Shown: piece after piece, positions 25,667 to 33,144 of the stretch | Layout: the number at the start of each line of letters is the position of its first letter | Numbering within the stretch: the stretch's first letter is position 1 | Source of the DNA: Bacilli bacterium | GTDB taxonomy: Bacteria > Bacillota_I > Bacilli_A > RF39 > UBA660 | Length of the DNA: 59,283 bases | Direction of reading: 5' to 3' | NCBI GenBank assembly: GCA_028693035.1 | Contig: JAQUWE010000007.1 | Coordinates: 1 to 59,283 of the forward strand | Notes under the pieces: generated by a model | Databases searched by the model: none | Seen by the model: only the letters and a program-made list of their open reading frames with translations | What the model was told of the DNA's origin: nothing | Program-made: the position numbers and the translations under genes

Positions 25667-26119
25667 TTAAAAAAGAAAATCAATCCATACATTTAATAAA
25701 AGACTGATACCAAAGGCAAAGACAATTCCTACCAAAACTTCTAATGGTTTATGTCCTAGTTCTTCTTTTAAATGTTGCATCCATTTGGCTGGTCTATCTT
25801 CAAAGATTTTATCAAGAATTTGGTTGATGGCATAAGCTTGTTTTCCACTTTCCATGCGGACACCCATAGCGTCATAGCAAACAATAAGGGAAAAGACTAA
25901 TGCGATCGCAAATAATGGTGTGGTAAAACCCAATCGGTACCCAATGGTAAAGGTAAGAGCAAAAGAAAAAGTTGTATGAGAACTAGGCATTCCTCCTGCT
26001 CCATTAAAAAGTCTACCCCATTTTAATTTATGATTTTGAATAGATTCTATTGTAAATTTAATAATTTGACAAAGAATCAAAGAAATAAAAGGAATAAGCA
26101 AATAGACATATTCTTTCAT
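25667..26119 (-). CDS. DUF212/YuiD family membrane phosphatase-like protein
   Basis: Divergent PAP2-type integral membrane protein (150 aa, about four helices). The family block GGMPSSHTTFSFALT at about 43-57 carries the Ser-His pair of acid phosphatases. CYDAMGVRMESGKQA at about 81-95 and a late ELGHKPLEVLVG motif are diagnostic for YuiD-like proteins. Physiological substrate unknown, perhaps a lipid phosphate. GGAGGTAGTA precedes the ATG; its sigma-A promoter is back-to-back with the coat-gene promoter. Confidence 0.88.
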   Translation of the reverse strand: MKEYVYLLIPFISLILCQIIKFTIESIQNHKLKWGRLFNGAGGMPSSHTTFSFALTFTIGYRLGFTTPLFAIALVFSLIVCYDAMGVRMESGKQAYAINQILDKIFEDRPAKWMQHLKEELGHKPLEVLVGIVFAFGISLLLNVWIDFLF

Positions 26120-26169
26120 ATACTACCTCCTATCTTTACTATGTTCTAAAAACAGTTATGTTACTACTT

Positions 26170-26198
26170 ATTGTACCATAACTTAGGATTTTCCTCAA
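26170..26198 (-). promoter_or_regulatory. Sigma-A promoter of the DUF212 gene
   Basis: Minus-strand TTGAGG (26193-26198), 17 nt, TACAAT (26170-26175). Confidence 0.6.
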
Positions 26199-26204
26199 TC
26201 GATA

Positions 26205-26235
26205 TGTATAAATTTTTATAAGAAAGCGCATGATA
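26205..26235 (+). promoter_or_regulatory. Candidate sporulation (sigma-G type) promoter of the coat genes
   Basis: TGTATA (26205-26210), 18 nt, CATGATA (26229-26235), close to the sigma-G pattern (TGMATA, CATnnTA). It lies 21 nt before the ATG. A sigma-K reading is also possible, since cotF is sigma-K dependent in B. subtilis. Confidence 0.4.
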
Positions 26236-26256
26236 GAATAGAAAGGAAGGATACTT

Positions 26257-26472
26257 ATGAATACAGTACCGGATATAATAAGTACCAAAGATTTGGCTTA
26301 TTTAGAAGATATGTTTAACTGGAATTTTAATGCCAGTAAAAAAGCAAATCATTTTGCTGCAGAAGTAACAGATCCTGATTTAAAACAATGTATGGAAGAA
26401 GCGGCTGTAATGCATGCCAACCATGCCAAACAAATTTTAAATATCTTAGGGGGAGGACAAAATGGACAATAA
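26257..26472 (+). CDS. CotF-like spore coat protein, small
   Basis: Helical 71-aa protein with a ferritin-like half-bundle: DLAYLEDMFNWNFNASKKA followed by DPDLKQCMEEAAVMHANHAKQIL. This is the typical pattern of small CotF-family coat proteins in clostridia and relatives, found as tandem pairs. AGGAAGG precedes the ATG. Overlaps the next gene by 11 nt. No membrane segment or signal peptide, as expected for proteins assembled on the forespore from the mother cell. Confidence 0.8.
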   Translation: MNTVPDIISTKDLAYLEDMFNWNFNASKKANHFAAEVTDPDLKQCMEEAAVMHANHAKQILNILGGGQNGQ

Positions 26473-26776
26473 CGTTATCTGCAATCCCAAAGTAGAAGTA
26501 CCAAGCACACAGGAAATGAATGATTGTGATTACATTACCTCTCTTCTTACTTGTGAAAAGGATATGTCTGTAAATTATGTTTATGCTTTAAATGAAGCAA
26601 GCAATGAGACTCTTTATAATGAAATTTTTCCTATTTTTAAAGAAACTAAAGATTTTGGAAGAAAAGTCTATGAATTGATGTTTCAAAAGGGATGGTATAA
26701 ACTAGAAAAGGCCGAAGAAAATAAAATAACACAAAAACATACAACTTTCACACAAAAAGTCCAAGAACTGATTTAG
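26462..26776 (+). CDS. CotF-like spore coat protein
   Basis: Second gene of the coat pair (104 aa). The region MNDCDYITSLLTCEKDMS, then NYVYALNEASNETLYNEIFPI and a C-terminal YELMFQKGWYKLEKAEE, match the CotF ferritin-like fold in order. GGGGGAGG in the end of the previous gene is its Shine-Dalgarno, so translation is coupled. The last codons form the 5' arm of the terminator. Confidence 0.85.
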   Translation: MDNNVICNPKVEVPSTQEMNDCDYITSLLTCEKDMSVNYVYALNEASNETLYNEIFPIFKETKDFGRKVYELMFQKGWYKLEKAEENKITQKHTTFTQKVQELI

Positions 26777-26790
26777 TTCTGGACTTTTTT
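26754..26790 (+). terminator. Strong terminator after the coat pair
   Basis: AAAAGTCCAAGAACT pairs with AGTTCTGGACTTTT with one mismatch, followed by Ts. It starts inside the coding sequence and may also serve mutL on the other strand. Confidence 0.85.
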
Positions 26791-28591
26791 ATATACGTGT
26801 ATCAAATCCACTTCTTTTAAATAGTTTTTCCAAATCAGTTTGTGAAAAATGAACCAATGTCGGTCTTCCGTGTGGACAGTGGAATGGATTTTCACATTTT
26901 CTTAAATCATTGATTAAATTTTCCATTTCTTCGATTGTGATTAAATCATTGGCTTTGATTGACATTTTGCAGGCCATTGTAGCCGCTACATGGTCATTGA
27001 ATCTTCCAATATCAAAGTTTTTTTCTCTATGAATAACAAGGTCAATAACTCTTTTAATAGCCTCTTCTTCTCTATATTTAGAAATCCAAGCTGGATGTCC
27101 TTTTACCACAATAGAGTGGACACCAAACTCTGCTATATCAAAATGCATACCTCTTAAAAAATCCATATTTTCTCTTAAAATAATACTTTCATCTTGTGTA
27201 AGTTCAAAAGTAAAAGGAATAAGTAAAGGTACCATTTGTTCTTTTGGATTGGTAAGGCTACGTAAACAAACCTCATAATTGACTCTTTCCTTAGCCGCAT
27301 GTTGGTCCATAAGATACATGCCGTTTTCGTTTTGACAAACAATATAGGTTCCATGAACAGAGCCGATTGGATATAGTTCAGGAAGTCTTTCTGTAGGTTT
27401 TTGGAAGGATTCCTCTTCTTTGGTTTCCGTTTGTGAAGAACTTACATTCTTTTTTTCATAAAGAATAGGTTCTTCCCCAAGACGATCTAAATTTAAAGTA
27501 ATTTCTTCATATTCTGTTTTCTTTTCTTGTACAAGGGGTTGCTCTAAAGAAACGCTATCTTGTTCATAAAAGTCTTCTGTACCCCATTCTTCCATCTCTG
27601 GAATTAACGTTTTAGGACGTAGGACATCTTTTATAATTTGGGTTAATAGATTCTGTAAAACATCCATTTTGCTGAATTTAATATCCATTTTAGTAGGATG
27701 AATATTTACATCGATCAGACTTGGATCTACTCCAATGTTGATAACGACAATAGGATAACGATTGTCTGGCTTATAAGAATGGTACGCATCATTGATTGTA
27801 CGATTTAAATCACTATTGCGTACGACTCTTCCATTTACAATTAAAATCATATGATTACGACTGGCTCTATGCACTTCTGGTAAAGAAATATATCCGTTTA
27901 CTATATAATCTTCATTTTCTCCTTTAATTTCCACCATTTTTTTTGTTGTAGAAAGTCCAAAAATTTGACTAAATGTTTTTAATTGATTTCCACTACCATC
28001 TGTATTTAATAAGATGCTTTCGTTATTGGTTAAAACAAATTGAATTTCTGGATAAGAAAGTGCCAGTTTATTCATGTAATCTGTAATAGAAGCAAGTTCT
28101 GTATAAAGACTTTTCATATGTTTCAAACGAGCTGGCGTATTATAAAAAAGGTCTTGTATTTCAATAATTGTTCCTTTTCTAGCATCCCCGTTTTGGGTAG
28201 ATATTGTTTTGCCACCATGTATCACAAGATCTGTTCCCACTGTCCCTACGGAGGTTCTAAGATGGACCTTGCTTACAGAAGCGATGGAAGCAAGTGCCTC
28301 GCCTCTAAAACCAAGGGTATGAATTCTGTATAGGTCATCTTCATCAATGATTTTACTAGTCGCATGTCTTTCAAAAGACAATAACGCATCTTCCTTTTCC
28401 ATACCACTTCCGTTATCTGTAACCTTAATAGATTTTGTCCCAGCTTCGATCAGATCAACTTTTATAATTGTACTACCTGCATCTATAGCGTTTTCCGTAA
28501 GTTCTTTGACAACAGAAGAACATCTTTCTACAACTTCTCCCGCCGCTATTTTATTGGATAATAAAGTATCCATAATATGTATTTTTTGCAT
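26789..28591 (-). CDS. mutL: DNA mismatch repair protein MutL
   Basis: GHKL ATPase plus C-terminal endonuclease of methyl-independent mismatch repair. Motifs: IAAGEVVERCSSVVKELTENAIDAG near 15-40, DNGSGM near 60, TLGFRGEALASIASV near 91-105. In the C-terminal half DQHAAKERVNYE is the nuclease metal motif; ACKMSIKAND and CPHGRPTLVHFS complete it. The linker (about 340-405) is acidic. Length is 600 aa. ATG at 28591 is preferred over a GTG inside AAAGGTGG. mutS is not in the window. A TATAAT box sits about 15-20 nt upstream of the start. Confidence 0.96.
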   Translation of the reverse strand: MQKIHIMDTLLSNKIAAGEVVERCSSVVKELTENAIDAGSTIIKVDLIEAGTKSIKVTDNGSGMEKEDALLSFERHATSKIIDEDDLYRIHTLGFRGEALASIASVSKVHLRTSVGTVGTDLVIHGGKTISTQNGDARKGTIIEIQDLFYNTPARLKHMKSLYTELASITDYMNKLALSYPEIQFVLTNNESILLNTDGSGNQLKTFSQIFGLSTTKKMVEIKGENEDYIVNGYISLPEVHRASRNHMILIVNGRVVRNSDLNRTINDAYHSYKPDNRYPIVVINIGVDPSLIDVNIHPTKMDIKFSKMDVLQNLLTQIIKDVLRPKTLIPEMEEWGTEDFYEQDSVSLEQPLVQEKKTEYEEITLNLDRLGEEPILYEKKNVSSSQTETKEEESFQKPTERLPELYPIGSVHGTYIVCQNENGMYLMDQHAAKERVNYEVCLRSLTNPKEQMVPLLIPFTFELTQDESIILRENMDFLRGMHFDIAEFGVHSIVVKGHPAWISKYREEEAIKRVIDLVIHREKNFDIGRFNDHVAATMACKMSIKANDLITIEEMENLINDLRKCENPFHCPHGRPTLVHFSQTDLEKLFKRSGFDTRI

Positions 28592-28628
28592 TCTTACCAC
28601 CTTTGTTTATTATATCATTTTTTTGTAT

Positions 28629-28658
28629 GAAAAAATAGATATTTAAAATATCTATTTT
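28629..28658 (-). terminator. Terminator after the pilin-like gene
   Basis: Minus-strand AAATAGATATTT and its complement form a near-perfect hairpin followed by TTTTTTC. Confidence 0.8.
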
Positions 28659-29856
28659 ACCATTTGAATAAATCAGCAAATTCTCCGCCACCACAACTAC
28701 TTAAATTAATAATATTGAAAATAAAGTTGATAATGGTTGGTACTAGGAAAACAAGTGCGGCTGCAATCATTCTTTTTGCAAAACGTCCAACCGCTTTTTT
28801 TAAAGCATCGTCTTTGTCACTACCAACAGCACCTGTTAAATCAATGACCCCTAGTATTAGAACAAGGAAAATGGTACCAATTTGTATATATCCGACAATT
28901 TGTTTTAATGCTTTATAAAGTTCACCTTTTTTATCAATAATATCGCAGGCGTCCTTTTTCTCTTTTTTTCCAGTAAAATCATCTTGTCTATCATTGACTT
29001 TTGATCCTGCCAATTCTCCTGTTCCTGTATCTTTTTCTGCATCTTCTGCACCATATGATCCATTTTGTGCAGGATCAGGTTTTTCTGTTTGAAACTCAAT
29101 TTGTGAAGGCATTCCATCTATTGCATGTGCGAACATTTTTGCCTCTGCACATGTTGCTTCATTAAAATATATGTCAGCATCAGAAGCACGAATGCTATAG
29201 CTTACTGTAGTTCCAGAAGCAATATTTCCCATTGTAGCACTCGGTTTCCCACGGCCTCCTTCATCTACTACAAACTTTCTACCAGAAGCATCTGTAATAA
29301 ATTGTACCTTTACATAATCCCCAAAGTTTTTAATTCTACTTTTTTTAGTACAAATCACCTTTTCATTTTCAATAGTTTGTCCACTATTTGAATTATATTC
29401 CTGAATTTCTGGTGTTATTGTATCTGAAGGATTGCCTTGTGTATCTTCTGTTATCTCTCCTACATTAAAGTAAAGTTGATTTGGCATTCTCCAAATAAAT
29501 TGCATTTGAGGACAATTTTTTCTTTTTTCATAGGCTTTATAAAATTTACCATTTTTATCAAACATTTTTTTGTATTGTAAAGAAACACCGGTATCATTTA
29601 ATAACAATCCACCAGTTGGTGTTTCACTCCATTTGCCTACTTTAATAGCACGATTTCCTGTAGATCCATCGTTATAAATAGTAACGGATAAACTAGTACC
29701 TTGCAAAACGCCACCTATGTTTTTATCTGATAACTTATAGTTACAAACCCCTACTTTTTCTTTAGCAGCTTCAACAGGTTCCAATCCAAATAGTAACATT
29801 CCTACTGAAAAGAAACATAATAGTAATATTTGAATTTTTTTGCATTTTTTATACAT
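28657..29856 (-). CDS. Secreted protein with C-terminal pilin-like (TrbC/VirB2-type) membrane pair
   Basis: No named family can be assigned. A signal peptide (about 1-30, ending VEAA) precedes an external region of about 240 residues with six or more cysteines and beta-rich character. An acidic linker follows (about 255-300). The last 90 residues hold two membrane helices: IGTIFLVLILGVIDLTGAVG and AKRMIAAALVFLVPTIINFIF, separated by a short lysine/aspartate loop. This layout matches small TrbC/VirB2-like pilin proteins seen in gut Bacilli, here joined to a large exported domain. No conjugation genes are nearby. Single gene with its own promoter and terminator. Confidence 0.55.
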   Translation of the reverse strand: MYKKCKKIQILLLCFFSVGMLLFGLEPVEAAKEKVGVCNYKLSDKNIGGVLQGTSLSVTIYNDGSTGNRAIKVGKWSETPTGGLLLNDTGVSLQYKKMFDKNGKFYKAYEKRKNCPQMQFIWRMPNQLYFNVGEITEDTQGNPSDTITPEIQEYNSNSGQTIENEKVICTKKSRIKNFGDYVKVQFITDASGRKFVVDEGGRGKPSATMGNIASGTTVSYSIRASDADIYFNEATCAEAKMFAHAIDGMPSQIEFQTEKPDPAQNGSYGAEDAEKDTGTGELAGSKVNDRQDDFTGKKEKKDACDIIDKKGELYKALKQIVGYIQIGTIFLVLILGVIDLTGAVGSDKDDALKKAVGRFAKRMIAAALVFLVPTIINFIFNIINLSSCGGGEFADLFKW

Positions 29857-29895
29857 TCCAATACCTCCTAATCGTATGTAATACTTGTACTCACT

Positions 29896-29924
29896 ACTAT
29901 ATATAATATCATATACTCTGTAAA
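29896..29924 (-). promoter_or_regulatory. Sigma-A promoter of the pilin-like gene
   Basis: Minus-strand TTTACA (29919-29924), 17 nt, TATAGT (29896-29901), followed by AGGAGG before the ATG. Confidence 0.7.
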
Positions 29925-29964
29925 AATAAAATACAGATTTCTACTTTTCTTAAATTAGAAAGGA

Positions 29965-32900
29965 TTATACTTCTTTATATATTTCATCCAAAAGTGAATA
30001 TAGATATCCCTCTACAGGTTTCCCTGTTAAAGTTTGTATGTATTTCATATATCCTTTTACTTGTCTATCATAGACTTCTTTAGCAATTTCTTTTGTTTTA
30101 TAATCTACAATAATATATTTTTCTTCTTTTTCAATCAGTAAATCAATCATTCCTAATTGCTCTGTATCTGGATCTAGAAAAGAATATTCTTTATATAGTG
30201 TTTTGTAATTTTCTAAAAAGGGAACTTTCAAAAAGGCATTGATTTTATTTTGATAAAAGGATGGCACATCATATTTTAGAAAATCATTTTCTATATTTTT
30301 AAAATCCAATATTTCTAAATAGGCGTGTAAAAGAACTCCATACTCCATATTTTGTTTTTCTTTTTTTGTAATAAGACCTGCTGCTTTAGAAAAATGTTTT
30401 TTTTCTACTTCTTTTTTTTCAAGATGTATTTCACGTAGTGGAAGTGTTTCCCTATTTTCTTTTTCTATCTCTTTCACACTTTTTGTTTCTAAATAAGCAT
30501 GTGTAAAGGGTAGTGAAGAAATATCTACTTTGGTACAATAAGAAAGTAGGCTGGTTTTAATAGAACAAAGCATATCATAAAAACTATGATAGTTCATTTT
30601 TTGATAAAAAGCAGTACCTTCTTCTACTTTAGAGTCTTGTAGAGGCGCTACTAAAATCATTTTTTCTTTTGCTCGTGTAAGAGCTACATAGAAGAGTCTG
30701 ATTTTTTCTGATACATCTTTTTCATGATACTCGTTTTTAAGTAATTCTTTATAGATGGTTTCTTTTATTCCTTCCTTAAAAATAGGAACTAAAATACCAT
30801 AGGAATCACTATATAAAAATTTATCTTTGAATTCTTCTACTGAAAATTTCTTATATAGACCACTATAATAACAGATAGGAAATTCAAGTCCTTTTGATTT
30901 ATGAATGGTCATCATATGAACTGTATTTTCACTACCTCCCCCAGAAGAAAAAGAGGCTTCTATTTTATTTTGTAATGCTTCATCAAAATAAACAATTAAA
31001 TCTTCTATAGTAGACGACATATTTTCCAATGTTGTTGCGACTTCTAACAAATAACTTAATTTGTTTGTAACAAGTGCTACTTCCCCTATTTTTTCAATGG
31101 CTGTATATATGGAAAAAGTATCATACACTTCTTTTAATAAACTATGAAGAGGTAATATACTACTCTTTTCTACTAGGCTTTTTAATTTTTGATACAAGGG
31201 AATATATGGTTCCTTCTGTAAAGCTTTATAAATACTGATTTCCTCTTTCTTAGCACTTGCAAATAAAGAAAAAATTTCTGCATCGGTATATTCACAAACA
31301 AAGGAACGCATGACACTCATTAAACTGTGCGCAAAATCGTTGGTATACGTATTATGCATTCCTATAGCATTTATTAATTTTAAAATGCTTCGTAACACAT
31401 AGATTTCATGGGTATCTCCAAAGCCTTCTTCCTTATGAATGGTCATAGGAATCTCTAAATAAGTAAAGATTTTTTTATAAAGTTCAAAATTGGTTTTTCT
31501 ATCCATTAAAATAGTAAAATCTTTATATGTACAAGGGCGCATACCACCCTTTTTTTCATCAATTACTTGATATCTATTTTTTATTTTCTCTAGAATATCG
31601 TTTCCAACAATGAAAGCTTCTGTTTCTTCTTTGGTATATTCTCCTTTTTCGTAAGAGTAATCTAAAACTTCTAGCTTTTGATTTTGGTTACATTTATTTT
31701 CTTCATACATATTATTTCCAAAAAGCATTTGGTGCCCTTCGTTGTAAGCAGCACCACCAACTTTGATATCCATTAGTTGTCCAAAAACAGCATTGATTCC
31801 TTCTAATACTTCTTTTCTAGAACGAAAGTTTTTAACCAAATCAATTTTTTGACCATCTATATTTTTTTGATAATTTCCATATTTTTTCATAAACAATAAG
31901 GGATTGGCATTTCTAAATCCATAAATAGATTGTTTGACATCTCCAACCATATATACATTATTGTTGGCAATAAGGGAAACAAAATAATCTCCAATATCAT
32001 TGGTATCTTGGTATTCATCAATCATTATTTCGAATGTGTTTTCTTTATAATTTTCTCTAATATCAGGGAATTTTTCTAATATTTGAATAGCAAACCTGCC
32101 AATATCAGCAAATTCAAACATATTGTATTCTTTTTTAAAGGTTAATACTTTTTCTTCGTATCTTGTAAGGATTTCAATAAGTACTTCACTTGTTTCTTTT
32201 GTGGTTTTAATTTCTTCTACAATTTCTTCTTTTGAAAGATACAATGTTCTTTTTTTAATAAAATCTAAATATTCTTTTACTCTTTGATAATTCTCTTTTA
32301 TTTCTAAGAGATCTTCTTCCTCTACTTTTTTACTACGTGTCATAGATGGGAATTTTAATAGATTGGATTCTCTAAAAGTAGCGTACGTATTGCCTTTTTC
32401 TAATACAGATAAATTTTGATAGACATTTTCGTACCATTCTCGTAAAATTGGATCACTGATTTTGCATTCCATTTTCTCTAGTTCTTCAAATAACAAATCT
32501 CTTTTATCTGCTAAAATAGCGATATATTTTTCTACATTTTTATCTATATTTTCTTCTGTATAAAACGCTTTGGTATAATTTTTTAAATAGGTATCTTTAT
32601 CATATAGACTATTTAGTTTAGAAGAAATTTGGTCTACATACCTTTGTAACTTAGTATCATCTTTCATAGAAAACGTATCTATAAATGTTAAAAAAGATGG
32701 ATTTTTTTCTTCATAAAAGGAAAGAAAAACAGAATCTAATATTTCTTTTTTCTTGTTTAATAAAATGACATTGTCACAAATATGAATATCTGGTTCTAAA
32801 CCTAATAAATAATGATATTTTTTGACTAGATTTAAACTAAAACTATCAAAAGTACAAATAGAAGCATCATCTAATAAAGAAAGTTGTTCTTGTAAAGAAG

Positions 32901-33144
32901 ATGTTCCCTTCTCTAATTCTTCCTTTATTTTTTTTCTAACTCTTTCTTTCATTTCAAAAGCAGCGGCATTGGTAAAGGTTAATACAATTAGGTTTTTTAA
33001 AGAAAGACCTTGTTTTAATTTTTCTAAAATGCGTTCTGTTAATACAGCTGTTTTCCCTGAACCCGCACCTGCACTAATTAAAAGGTTAGTACCACTTGTA
33101 TAAATGGCTTTTTCTTGTTCTTCTGTCCACCTAGTTTTTCCCAT
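29965..33144 (-). CDS. addA: Helicase-nuclease AddA
   Basis: AddA is the 3'-5' helicase and nuclease subunit of the AddAB double-strand-break resection complex. Walker A ISAGAGSGKTAVLTERIL lies near 24-41, a UvrD-type IDEYQDTN Walker B near 382-390, MMTIHKSKGLEFPICYYSG near 740 and VALTRAKEKM near 820. The C-terminal PD-(D/E)xK nuclease shows EYGVLLHAYLE, GMIDLLIEKE and IIVDYKT. The length is about 1059 aa, slightly short for the family. ATG at 33144 with TAGGTG upstream; it overlaps the end of addB by 14 nt. Confidence 0.94.
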   Translation of the reverse strand: MGKTRWTEEQEKAIYTSGTNLLISAGAGSGKTAVLTERILEKLKQGLSLKNLIVLTFTNAAAFEMKERVRKKIKEELEKGTSSLQEQLSLLDDASICTFDSFSLNLVKKYHYLLGLEPDIHICDNVILLNKKKEILDSVFLSFYEEKNPSFLTFIDTFSMKDDTKLQRYVDQISSKLNSLYDKDTYLKNYTKAFYTEENIDKNVEKYIAILADKRDLLFEELEKMECKISDPILREWYENVYQNLSVLEKGNTYATFRESNLLKFPSMTRSKKVEEEDLLEIKENYQRVKEYLDFIKKRTLYLSKEEIVEEIKTTKETSEVLIEILTRYEEKVLTFKKEYNMFEFADIGRFAIQILEKFPDIRENYKENTFEIMIDEYQDTNDIGDYFVSLIANNNVYMVGDVKQSIYGFRNANPLLFMKKYGNYQKNIDGQKIDLVKNFRSRKEVLEGINAVFGQLMDIKVGGAAYNEGHQMLFGNNMYEENKCNQNQKLEVLDYSYEKGEYTKEETEAFIVGNDILEKIKNRYQVIDEKKGGMRPCTYKDFTILMDRKTNFELYKKIFTYLEIPMTIHKEEGFGDTHEIYVLRSILKLINAIGMHNTYTNDFAHSLMSVMRSFVCEYTDAEIFSLFASAKKEEISIYKALQKEPYIPLYQKLKSLVEKSSILPLHSLLKEVYDTFSIYTAIEKIGEVALVTNKLSYLLEVATTLENMSSTIEDLIVYFDEALQNKIEASFSSGGGSENTVHMMTIHKSKGLEFPICYYSGLYKKFSVEEFKDKFLYSDSYGILVPIFKEGIKETIYKELLKNEYHEKDVSEKIRLFYVALTRAKEKMILVAPLQDSKVEEGTAFYQKMNYHSFYDMLCSIKTSLLSYCTKVDISSLPFTHAYLETKSVKEIEKENRETLPLREIHLEKKEVEKKHFSKAAGLITKKEKQNMEYGVLLHAYLEILDFKNIENDFLKYDVPSFYQNKINAFLKVPFLENYKTLYKEYSFLDPDTEQLGMIDLLIEKEEKYIIVDYKTKEIAKEVYDRQVKGYMKYIQTLTGKPVEGYLYSLLDEIYKEV

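Noticed and set aside
28657-29856. Conjugative element
   Set aside because: Only the C-terminal helices resemble a pilin; there is no relaxase, ATPase or coupling protein, and the flanks are housekeeping genes.
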